Shown piece by piece: positions 41,233-51,683 of a stretch of 64,000 nucleotides of DNA. Position numbers and translations under genes: made by a program. The DNA comes from Laetiporus sulphureus 93-53 (taxonomy: Eukaryota > Basidiomycota > Agaricomycetes > Polyporales > Laetiporaceae). Within the stretch, counting starts at the first letter, position 1, and the number at the start of each line of letters is the position of its first letter. The notes under the pieces were generated by a model. It had not been told where the DNA came from, ran no database searches, and saw only the letters and a program-made list of their open reading frames with translations. The stretch lies in NCBI RefSeq assembly GCF_001632365.1, contig NW_024468559.1, positions 198,439-262,438 on the forward strand. The letters run 5' to 3'.

Positions 41233-41861
41233 TTACGCCGCAGCTTCGATCTCTGCAATGTACTTCTTCGAATCCTCGTCCGTCGCCGCCCGCAGAATCT
41301 ACGCCATCGCGGCACTTTTTAGTACACGAGGCACGTCCAGCCGAGTAAGGGACCACACGCACCTCGAGCAGCCTCTCGACGTATTTTGTTCGCGACTCCT
41401 CCTTGGAAGTGCCCTCGACCGACTTCCACGCATCCCTGCACGAGGCATCAGCACGCTGGACATCGGAGCACGGACGCGGTTCGAGGTGGCGGAGAAGCCC
41501 GATGCATCAGGAGGGGGCGGTGCCATATCAGTCTCACCATTTCGCCTTGCCCACGAAATCAAGTAATCCAGGACGCGGAGTGTTGATGTCTCCGATGGTG
41601 GCTTTTTCGGTGCATGCAATCAGCAGCTGACATGTCCCGACGCGGAGAGATGCGCACCTTGCTTGTAGTACTTGTAGAACTTCGACGCCGCACGGCGGGC
41701 AGGCAAGAGTCAGATGCACGCGTCGTGGACGGATGTCGGGCTAAATGTAGCAAAGGACTCACGTAAAGCTGGTCATCCTGTGTGGGCTTCACGGGCCCAT
41801 CTTTGGGCAGGCCCTGCACAATCTTGACAGCCTTGTCGAACTTGGCCTCGGAGACAGACAT
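41233..41861 (-). CDS. acb1: Acyl-CoA-binding protein
   Basis: Five small exons on the minus strand: 41861-41763, 41679-41658, 41601-41538, 41435-41363, 41298-41233 (107 aa). The product starts [20 protein letters not shown] and continues with [39 protein letters not shown] and TKYVERLLE, the four-helix ACBP fold with its conserved acyl-CoA-contacting Tyr and Lys residues. It binds medium- and long-chain acyl-CoA in the cytosol and buffers lipid metabolism. A C-terminal extension ([21 protein letters not shown]) makes it slightly longer than the 86-aa core. The gene is divergent from the PH-domain gene across 678 bp. All exon joins keep phase. Confidence 0.95.
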
Positions 41862-42539
41862 GGTTGGGCAGTGGAGGCCGTGCGGGGGATGGTCAGATCA
41901 GAGGTGGAAAAGAGAGAGACAGCTTTGGCTGGGGCATCTAGCATCAGACTCCGTTTTATCTTCCGCTATCGCGTCCTGGGGTCAAGAAGAGTTGGGGTAA
42001 GCATTATGAAGGGGGACGATATGGGGAATAAAGACAGACTTCGCGCTATGCTCCGCATGACGAGGCCTATATACTGCGCGCTGAGACGGACGAGCGGTCG
42101 ACTTTGTGTGAGATTGTGTGCGCAACGGCGGCAAGCCCGCGCTGGCTGGGCAGGTGGCGTCGAGATTGGGTCGCAATCTTCCGCGCTCGATGCGGGGGCT
42201 CTTCCTCGCGATCCTCGTGCAACAAGCGCAGGATCGTCAAAATCGCGTACCTTTCTACAGCCGATTGACGACCATCGACCGCATCGCGCGTTCTCGACGC
42301 GGCGGGCGGCGCCATCATACTTCAGCCACAAAGCTCATGACCGCAGCACGAAAATTCGTACTCCGCCGAGCTCCGCCTGATCAGCGGTGGCACAGGGTTG
42401 GCGACAACCGGACGTGCTGGTCGAGGCGCGTCTCATCTCCAAGCTCTCTGTGCTCGAGCTCGAGCGACAGCTGCTGTTGCCCCCATCGACATCGCCCATC
42501 GCATTGACGACGATACCATCGCATCCATCTACCCACGTC
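41862..42539. promoter_or_regulatory. Divergent intergenic promoter region
   Basis: 678 bp between the acb1 start (-) and the PH-protein start (+). No clear TATA box is seen. An open frame in phase with the PH gene extends upstream to 42387, so its start could be a little earlier. Confidence 0.5.
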
Positions 42540-44409
42540 ATGTCGCGTTCCGCCCCACCGCCCACGCCATCCGAGGTGACGCGCAAGCTGTCCGTGCGCG
42601 CGAAGCTACCCCCCAAGGTCTGTATTGCCCATCTATAATTACCCTATATGCCTGTGTGCGCGGGAGCTCAGCTGACTTTTACCTCCCATGCACGTCGACG
42701 CTGGATCTGTGCGTACAGAAGTCCGCAGCACCTGGCCCCGTGTCGGGCACCGAGTCGGACTCGGACTCGATGTTCTCGCCGGATGCGCCCAGTGCGTCCG
42801 CGAGCGGTGCACTGCTCGGCGCGAGCCCGTCGCCGCACCCACCGTTGTCGTCCATTGCGGAACGCAGGTCGTCCGCGGGCGAGGAGAGCGAGGAGGACGA
42901 GGACGAGGAGGGCGGGTGGCGCGCTGCAGACGTCACCGCGAAAGAGCGCGGGTCGCTCAATGAGACCGTGCTCATGAGCGGGTATCTCTGGAAGAAGGGC
43001 GAGCGCAGGAAGGTGAGTGTGCCTGGATGCAGTCGATGGCGTGCCTGCTACTGACGCGGTGCATATCGCGCACGATCTGACGTATAGACGTGGAAGAAGC
43101 GCTGGTTCGTCCTGCGTCCTGCACACCTCGCGTTCTACAAGACCAACGCGGAGTATAAACTGCTGCGTCTACTCGACCTGACCGACGTGCACTCGTGCAC
43201 GCCCGTGCTGCTGAAGAAGCATGCGAATACTTTTGGGCTCGTCTCGCCCACGCGCACGTTCTACCTCCAGGCGGAGAATCCTCAGGAAGTGCAGGAATGG
43301 GTAAAAGCTATCAGCGACGCACGTATAAATCTTCTAAGTACTTCAACCGAGAACTCGGGCACCGCTCCCGTTCCGATCCCTACCACACATGAGCAGACCA
43401 ATGGTCCGTCGAGGGCGACGAACGCCGGAAACACCCACGTACCAGCCGCTTCGAGGCTCTCGCAGTCGCCTCATGGGCAACACCTCACCTCTTCTGACTC
43501 AGAGGACGGGGAACGGCCCGCTCCTGCTGCTGCCACACACGCTTCTGCTGGCCACGAACCACATCCGGCAAGGCAGTCCGGGACAGCCAAGGACTTGCCC
43601 AAGGCGATTCTATCCGGATATCTGATGAAATGCGGTTCGCGAAGACATAATTGGCACAAACGCTGGTTCGTGCTCAACGGGGAGAAGCTCATCTATTCCC
43701 GGAGCCACATGGTACGTGCGTTCCATTCTGCGGGCTCAATGGGCGCTCTATTAATACTGCTCTTACGATGCTGTCCGCGATGTCCTTCTCCTGCTTCCTT
43801 GCACTGCCCGATACATCACGTCGCATCTCCCAGGACACGAAGACGCACCGCGAAGTGCCTCTTGCGCAGATCCTGGACGCGCTCGAGTACGACCTGCCGC
43901 CACACCGCCACACGCCAAGTATGGCCGTGCCAGCGAGCACATCGCCTCCGCAGGGCGGGGTGGGCGCGGACAACGGCGTGGATGGACGCCACACGTTCAA
44001 GGTCGTGACGACCAAGCGGACGTTGCTGCTGTGCGCGCCTAGTGAGGAGGAGGAGATCAAGTGGCTGAGTGCAGTGCGGGCGCTCATCGCTCGCCGATCG
44101 GGGCAGGGAGTAGTGCCCGGGGACGGTCCCGCTGTTAACCCAGCGAAGACAGCCGGGGCGCCTGCTGGTGCTCCGAACGCGGAGGTTTATGGGCAGAACC
44201 ACGGACACGGTGGCCATCAGTATCATGCACAGGGTGGAAACACACTGCCTGGACATGGCGCGGCGAGTGGCCACGCAGCGGCGGGAAAGAGACGAGACTC
44301 GTTTGCGAGACGACTGAGTCTGAGCGGGGGGAGCATGTTCGCGAGCGCTGGGGCAGCCCCGCAGCATGCGCTGCAGGGGCAGGAAGCGGCATCTGAACGG
44401 CAATCTTGA
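42540..44409 (+). CDS. Protein with two PH domains
   Basis: Four exons (42540-42617, 42719-43012, 43088-43711, 43834-44409) encode 523 aa. PH domain 1 (about 110-225) spans TVLMSGYLWKKGERRKTWKK, RWFVLRPAHLAFYKT and QEWVKAISDAR. After a Ser/Pro-rich linker, PH domain 2 (about 300-440) has ILSGYLMKCGSRRHNWHKRW, FVLNGEKLIYS and EEEEIKWLSAVRALIARR. PH1 is preceded by an acidic run (EESEEDEDEEGGW). Tandem PH proteins bind phosphoinositides at membranes; the specific lipid cannot be read from sequence. The His/Gly-rich tail includes RRDSFARRLSLSGG, a basic Ser motif suited to phosphorylation. No other domain is found. Confidence 0.88.
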
Positions 44410-45753
44410 TGGGCTGGGGCTCGCTCGGACGCAGTGAGTGTATCTCTGGCGGAGCACAGCTTCTCCGCTTCGAGAGGACGGATCGGGGACGCTCGCTCGA
44501 GGAGGGCGATACGATACGATATGATACGATATGATACGACGCGTGGGCATCGCGACATTTTGGTTCCGAGAAACTGAGAAGGTGGACTGTATTGTAGTAC
44601 TATGACACGACCTCTAATGGGATAGCAGTTACGGGAGGAATTTGTCGTGGAGCGCAGTGGCTCGGCATCAGCAACGGTGGGGCGAGTTCTAGCCACGCGC
44701 ATTGACAGGATATGAAACGAGGCGATCCTTGTCTTGCTCGAGGGGGACAGGTGTTCCCAGCAGTCGGTGTCCTATAACTGCTTAGCGGGACACGCGTGGA
44801 CTGGAGTTCGTCGGAAGGAGGCCGCTCGAAGATGATGGACTTATGCATAGTGTGGTTGCAAGGAGCGAGGTGTCCGAGTATCAATTACCTAAGCGCCGGC
44901 TTCTCTTCCCTCCGATGCGCGTATGACATCTTCCATCCGGAGCTACATCAGCAAACGGTGCACAGCTGACTCGGTCGCTGAACACGAAGGTGGTCTCGCG
45001 ACACGGTGCTGTCGTGCGGAATGAAGGTTGTACGGCGACTCCTGCGAGCAACGTGGCGGAGGTTTTCGCACAAGCGCTGTGGCACAGGACTGTGGTATGT
45101 TACTTCCCAGCAAGGCGGGCAATTGACCGCGCGCGGTCTAGGCTAGACCTGTCGCGACCGAGGCGGGTGCCTTGGGAATCGCATGATATCCACTCCGATC
45201 TCAGCGGCGATATACTTATCGGGCTATCTCATGACCGCCCGTCCCAGTCCCACGAGGTCTGCCCCACCCGTCGCGGTCTGCTTTTCCTATCTCCAGCGAG
45301 CACCCTGCGATAGCGCACCGCGCAGCTTACTCGGTCTCGCGTGTCGCCCCTCTCGTTGGTGCCCCTCAGTGGTCAGCGCCCGTGTGCGGTGGCCAGGCAG
45401 AAGAGTCAGCGACAACACGCGAACGGGCGCCGGGCACGGGAAGAGAGTCTGGGAGACTGGGATCAGAAAAAATGAGGGTCCGCTAGCGAGCCGGCCGAGC
45501 AGGGGCGTCTAGCCGAGGGTTTGACCAAGCAGGACCCCGCCGGCGCTTAGGAAGAGAGCGGTGGCCGGGGGTGGGCGGCAAGGTTCAGTCGATGGAAAAG
45601 GGAAGCCCTCGTCCACCTCCGTCCTCCTTCGCACGTCTCCCCAGCGCCCAGGACTACATATACCTGTCCCATCCCAAGTAACCGCCCCCTCGTCCTCCGC
45701 CGGCTGCGTCTTCTGCCCCTCCTCCCCCGCCTACACTCAAGCCGACGCCGACA
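44410..45753. other. Intergenic with pentamer microsatellite
   Basis: No gene seen. A pentanucleotide repeat (YGATA)6 lies at 44507-44536. Confidence 0.55.
44507..44536. repeat. (YGATA)6 microsatellite
   Basis: Six tandem CGATA/TGATA units just downstream of the PH gene. Confidence 0.9.
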
Positions 45754-48198
45754 ATGCCCGACGCGCCCTCCTCTCCTAGAAAGGTGGTCTCCTCCACCTC
45801 CAACGCCGCAAGGTCCAAGAAAACCGGAGCGCCCAAGCCGAAAGGCGCCGTCCGCGCTAAGTCGGGATGCTACACCTGTCGGATCCGCAGAAAGGTTCGT
45901 CGTCTGTCTAGCGCGTCGCTCGACGCGCCACTCGTCATCCAGTTGCTCATCGTCACTTTTTTTTCGCGTTTTTTTCTTGTCTGGTGTGGCGCTCCCTTTG
46001 TGCGAGCAGAAGTGCGACGAGCAGCCCAACGCTGAAGGATCCTGCCAGACGTGTGTCAGACTGCGTCTGCAATGCCTTGGTTTTGGCGCGAAGCGGCCAG
46101 ACTGGATGAGGGTGAGTCGTCGTCGTCGTCGTCGTCAACGATGACGGCGACGCCACACCGATAGGGGTCAGTGCGCTAATTTCATTACAGGAAAACAATA
46201 GCGTAACTGAATTGCGGGAGAAGATCAAGACGTTCCTTGCCTCACAAGGCATGATCAAAGGCCATTCTGGCTCAGGACCCCGTGCGACAGACCAGGACCC
46301 GCAGATGCTGATCCTGGTCGAGAACATGCGCTCGTCCCCCTCCAGCCCTCCTACCCCGACACTGTCTGCGAGCTCGAGCGAGACGCACAGACCGCACGGC
46401 GGGTTGACTACGTCTTTCGTTCGCGACGGTTCTCACTACAATTCGACGACTGCGCAGGCCATGCAGCACGAGCCTTACACTGCCAGTATGTATCTTGAAT
46501 TTTTTTTGTTCCATAAACAATATTGAATCCTTATAGGCTGGCAACCGACGCTCCCGGATTTGGGTTCGCATCACCATGATCCGTCGTTGGGTCGCAACAC
46601 GAATGTGCTGCCGACCGTGAACGACATGCTCTATCCCCCGCAACCCTCTAATATGTTACCATCCTCTACTAGTCTAGTGCCCATTTCCTCCCCTTCGTCC
46701 TGTAAGACTCAGTACCGTTATTAGTTGTATTATGAACTGTAGCAATTAATGCCCTCGTTTGTTGGCAGGGCTCATGGCGGGCGGCCCTTCACCATCTTCT
46801 GCGTATCCCTCGTCTGCTGCGCAATCGGTATATCTTGGTCCTGGTGCGGGAGCGACAAGTTCATTCTCTTCGACTTATCATTTCAATGTGAACTACATTG
46901 ACGACGAACACGAGCTGCCGCCTCCGACAGGTCCAAGGATCCCCCCGATGATGAGTGGCAACCTCTATGAAGTGAACACCATCCCGGACGACCAGCGTGA
47001 TCTGTTGACCCATTATCTGTACAATGTGCTGCCCATCCAGTACTTGCTCGCCGACTCGTCTATCAAAAGCTTTATGCTCCGGCTGCTCCAGCATAGTGCG
47101 CCCGCGCGTGATGCTGCGTGCGTACTCTCTGCCTTCCACATGCACAGCGCCCGCTTCCCGCTGCGAACGCACTCGGCAGATATGGACGCGATCTACCAGA
47201 GGATTGAACGTTCCTTGTCATCAAAACACTCGTACTCGGAGGGGGACGCCATGGCCGGCCTGCACATCGTCTCTGCTTTCCTGTTCAGAGGCGGCCGCGG
47301 GCAGTGGGCCGCATACCTGAACATCGCGAGTCAATACGTGGACTCGATGCTCAACAGTCCGAACTTCTACGGGCCCGAGGACGTGCTGAAGAAATGCTCG
47401 GACAGCACGCGGTTCATCATCAAAACGACGATGTGGTTCGACGTGCTCGCGTCGGTGACGACGCTGCAGGTGCCGCGCTTCCTGGAGACGTACCGCCTCC
47501 TGTTCGGGCGCACGACGGCGTACATCGACGACCCAGTGTCGACCTCGCCCGAGGTCTCGATGCTGCCCGTGATGGGCTGCGAGAACCAGATCGTGCTCGC
47601 GCTCGCGGAGATCTCGAACCTCGCGCACTGGAAGGAGAGCCAGAGGCGGCGTGGGAGCCTCAGCGTGCCGCAGCTCGTCGAGCGCGGGCTCGAGATCGAC
47701 AGCAAGTACCTCGCGACTGCTCCCGGGGCGTATGGGCCCCGCGGGTTCGACCCGACGACGACGGACCCAGAGGTCGCGGCGCGCCGTCGGCTGACGAACG
47801 ACATCTTCCGCGCGTCCGCGCGCGTGTACCTGCATACCGTGCTCTCGGGCGATCACCCTGCGTGTCCGGAGATCTTGACGAGCGTGGCGGAGACGATCGA
47901 GTGTCTGCGGCGCGTGCCGCAGGACAATCCGACGATGTCGCGTTCGGTGCTGCGCAGCGTGGTGTTTAGCATCTGCATCGCGGGCTGCCTGACGGACGAT
48001 CATCGTCATCGGATGTTCCTCACGCAGCTGCTCGAGTCGCAGCAGTCGAGGCAGAGCGATAACGTCGGGAACATCTCCGAGGTAAGGGCGCTCATGGAGA
48101 AGGTGTGGTTGCGCCGCGATAGCACCCAAGGCCAGCCGGTCAACTGGCGCGATGTCATGCGCGAGGAGTCGCAGAACGACCTTTTGCTGCTTGTATAG
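45754..48198 (+). CDS. Zn2Cys6 fungal transcription factor 1
   Basis: Five exons (45754-45894, 46010-46111, 46191-46485, 46537-46701, 46769-48198) encode 710 aa. The Zn2Cys6 binuclear cluster is at about residues 39-70: CYTCRIRRK and, after an intron, KCDEQPNAEGSCQTC then VRLRLQC, spacing C-x2-C-x6-C-x9-C-x2-C-x6-C. GFGAKRPDWMR follows, then a helical stretch (VTELREKIKTFLASQG) and a Ser/Pro-rich linker. The C-terminal 430 residues are a helical fungal-specific regulatory domain (WFDVLASVTTLQVPRFLETY; LALAEISNLAHWKESQ; ARVYLHTVLSG). Nuclear DNA-binding regulator; targets unknown. Paralogous to the gene at 51684. Confidence 0.92.
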
Positions 48199-49741
48199 AA
48201 TCTTTTCTTCTTCTTTATTCTCGCTCTCTTCTTGCTTTCTTCGCTGTTGCTATGCACTCTATCCTCCACTCTCGCTTTCAGGCCATCCACTTTCTCTCAA
48301 GCGCGACGCACGTGTACAGGGATTCTTCGCTCCCGCGCTCCCATTGGTCGTGTACGTCTTTCTTCCTTGCCGTTTCGTCGGATCTCGGGCTTGTAAGTTT
48401 CCCATGTTTCCATTCCGCTCAAGCTGTCGTCTAATAAAACTCATCTCGTACGTGCTTTTGGTTACATCTATCACTTCGGTAGCCCAATGTATTAATGGTT
48501 GTTCTAAGCTGCGAGCGGCGCGGCGCGCGTTCGCAGGGATCTCCATAGGGCACAATCGAAATCAGTAGATCATGGAATTCTGCCGATGACTGCGCGCCAC
48601 GCGCCGTGCTCTGAGCACATGCAGTAGAACCCCGCGACGAAACGCACTGATTCGTGCGCAGCGGGCGAGCGGGAGAATCGCCGCTTCGCTGAGCTGGAAG
48701 ACGACTTTGCGTACGTGCTCCGCGCTAGGGGGAAGGGGCGTGAGGCTGATGGACGTTATCTGGCAGAGCTGCGATAGGCGGCAGCTGCGAAGGCCGCATT
48801 AGGAGAGCGTGTTGTGGTCATGCGTCGAGTGCTGCGAATGGCGATAGGCCGGGATGCAGGGCTTCCCTGCAGTGCAACGCTAGGTCAATTAGAGTGCCTT
48901 CTTACAGGTGCCGCGCCCCAAGGTTCGTCGTGCTCCTTCCTTGGCGCCACGAACTCATGCTCATCATTGCAGGGCACTGCCAGAACTTGCGTCTTCCGAC
49001 CACATACCGGCCTCTAGAAGACGAGTGAAGCCACCGCTGGCTCTTGCAGCGAGGCTAATGTGTGGGCGCTTCGTTCGCATCTCCTCATAAGCAAGGCCTA
49101 GATCGCCGAGTGTGACCGTACCCGAGGATAGCGACTCGCGAAGCGCCGGGCTGTTCGGCGTGTATGCTTCCCCATGCGGTCATGCCGCGCCCTGCCGCAG
49201 GACGGTGTAAATGATGGCTGTGTATACGATCGCACCGGGGGTCACAAGACAAACGTCAAGACTCACAATTGCGCGCGGCGTGTGGGCGCTAGAATGGCCT
49301 GCATGTATATACGTCTTCCACTTCTACGCGGGTCGAGACCGGTGCGCTACTCCCTCCGCGTATGCGCACTGACTCGATGCTGTGGGACAGCACGTACAAG
49401 GGTTGCCTCGAGGCTCGGTGTCGTTTGAATACAGCAGGCCGGGAGCCATCGCATCGGTAGGTCCCTGACAAGTACTAGTACACTCAATGACACCTGTACA
49501 TATTCATATGCGGATGGAATGCACATATGTCGTCCTTTTCGCCGAGCCCGCGACGATGGCACGTTCGTGATTGCGCAGACGGCCGCCTGTTTCCTGGAGA
49601 CTTGCTGCATATAGCTGACGCGATCAAGTTTGCTGACGTTGGCCCTGATGGTTCCATCACGCTTTGAAGCTCATCAGTCGACATGCCACCCGCTGAGCCG
49701 CTCAATCAGACAAATGTCCTGAGATCGAGGCGATATTTGTC

Positions 49742-49784
49742 GCGGCCGCCGCAGTATGTACGTACATGTATCGGTGGCGGCCGC
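49742..49784. repeat. GC-rich inverted repeat with inner palindrome
   Basis: Arms GCGGCCGCC (49742-49750) and GGCGGCCGC (49776-49784) flank a 25-nt loop holding the perfect palindrome ATGTACGTACAT (49756-49767). Confidence 0.85.
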
Positions 49785-51247
49785 TAGCATTACTGTCGGT
49801 GTAGAAAATATGGTATGGTACCAGGGTGGTTCAATGAGACAGTCAATATGTTCCTAGAACGGCATGTCAACGAGACGTTACCGCAACAAACGAGCCTTAG
49901 CGTGGTGTACTAGGCTGTGGGCGGCAGCTGACAGATATACCCGAGCATAGTGGTTTTGAACTTAGTACATAGAAACTCGAGTCATCGGCAACGCACACAT
50001 TGATCGGTGATAGTGCCCTTACTTTGTTTTTCCTCCCGCCCGAGATCATCTTCCTGGGCCGCATCTCCGCTCCCTGGGATCAATGAGGTCACTTTGGATC
50101 CACTCGAAGGAAGCCTTCCTGGGCAGAGGAAGGTCATGGTGCCCCGTGCGGGATCACAGGCCCCTCACCTGCCCATTGCGCCATTGTGCCGCCGCCGCCC
50201 ATATGCGCTTCGTGGTGCGCCCGCGATGCGTGGAACGTTCCTATCGCACGAGTGCGCGGCGATCGAAGGGGCTGCAGGCGTATAACAGACAGAGGCGTGC
50301 CAGCCTTGTTGGCTCTCTCCTCTACCTGCTTGGGCTGGTTCCGTCACTATGGCACTGCGAAACGCCGCGTCGGCAGCGAGCCCGTCCTACCCAGACGACC
50401 ACCCTATCACAAGCGCTGCACAACCTGGCAGCGTGTTCAGTCGACACCGCTCTGCGTCTGCTCTCCGCATTCACGTGCACCACAGCGTCGCAGAATCGAT
50501 TCGAGTCAGCACCATCGGTCCCCTGCTATTCTGGAAGTCGCGGCGCGTAGGTGTACGCGGAAAGCGGTGCTGTTAGGGACTCACGAGCACGACCTCGAGG
50601 CCCGGAATCACAGAGATAGCTGTCCGCAAACGCTCGCGCGCGGGTGGGACAATGGGCTAGCCAGCACTTGATCAATTCAACATCCGCGAGTTTCAGGTGG
50701 CCATAGGCACCGGAAGGTTCAATGGAAATTAGCAGGGTTATTGTGCAGCTCGCTTGGAGGCGGTGATCCGCCGCTGCTATCGCGCACGCCGGTGACCGGA
50801 GCGTGCTCGCTTGGAGAGCGGGGGCGCCAGTCGTCCGATGGCACGGAGTTAGGGAGGGCATGCGTCGTTGGCGGAGAGTTTGCAGCGAAGGTACGTGTTA
50901 TGTCGTGGTGCGCATAGAAACGGTCGCACGCGATCTTCATAATCGCATTGATGTGATCTACTCGCCGAATTGGTGGCGGGGATAGCTCCCCCATATGGCA
51001 GGTGGGATATTATTTGCGGCCCTGCCGCGGATTATTCGGTGGCTTATGTGAGCGGAGATTCATCTGTGTGAGGCGGAGAGGGAAGCGGTGCCTGGCTGGG
51101 TGATTTCACAGGTCATGTCGAGGAAGCCTAGCGTCCGCGAGAAGAGACAGTCAGAAGCCGGAACTTTCGAATTCGAATCGCAGAGGGGAAAGCAGTGCAA
51201 TTGACGCTACTTCCGACGGCTGCAGAGGGTAAAATGTTGCGGGCTCC

Positions 51248-51339
51248 GCGACGAGGACGGGGATTTGAACGCTGTGCGCTTACGGCGGTGCACCCGACGA
51301 AAGAGGAATGGCTGCTCCCACGGACCACTTGCTCGCTGC
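51248..51339 (-). pseudogene. tRNA-Ser-like relic
   Basis: The sense 3' end reads TTCAAATCCCCGTCCTCGTCGC, close to the T loop and acceptor of eukaryotic tRNA-Ser. A variable-arm-like GTAAGCGCA and an A-box-like AAGTGGTCCGTGGGAGC fit the length (92 nt). The acceptor and T stems do not pair properly, so it is at best a decayed copy or retroposed fragment. Confidence 0.25.
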
Positions 51340-51683
51340 AGCCCCCTCCTCTGCAGATCACGCAGAAGCGCACAGCTCAGCGGGTTCCGACTGAAACATA
51401 TGGTCTCATGATGGCCTGCAGCCTCGCTCTCATCCTCCGAGGCGGAGAACCCCTGGTGGCGACAACTTCTTCTCCCCCTCCGCACCTCGGTATCTTCGAT
51501 TTAGACTAGAAGTACCACCGAACCTCCGTGTCTTATTCCAGTCGTAATTGCCGACCCTCCCCCAACACCCACCGCCTCCGCCAGCCATCCTCCTCCGTCC
51601 GACGCATCATCATACATCCAGTGTCGCGCCTCGCCCCGTCGCGATCTACTTAATCTGCCACGCCCCGCACCACAAGCCGTGCC

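Larger units (their letters stand above)
48199..51683. other. Long intergenic region upstream of transcription factor 2
   Basis: About 3.5 kb without a recognised protein gene. It contains a GC-rich palindrome (49742-49784) and a tRNA-Ser-like relic (51248-51339). The rest probably serves as the 5' regulatory region. Confidence 0.5.

Noticed and set aside
47221..48129. 302-codon open frame on the minus strand
   Set aside because: Antisense shadow of the regulatory domain of transcription factor 1; Arg/His-rich low-complexity translation.
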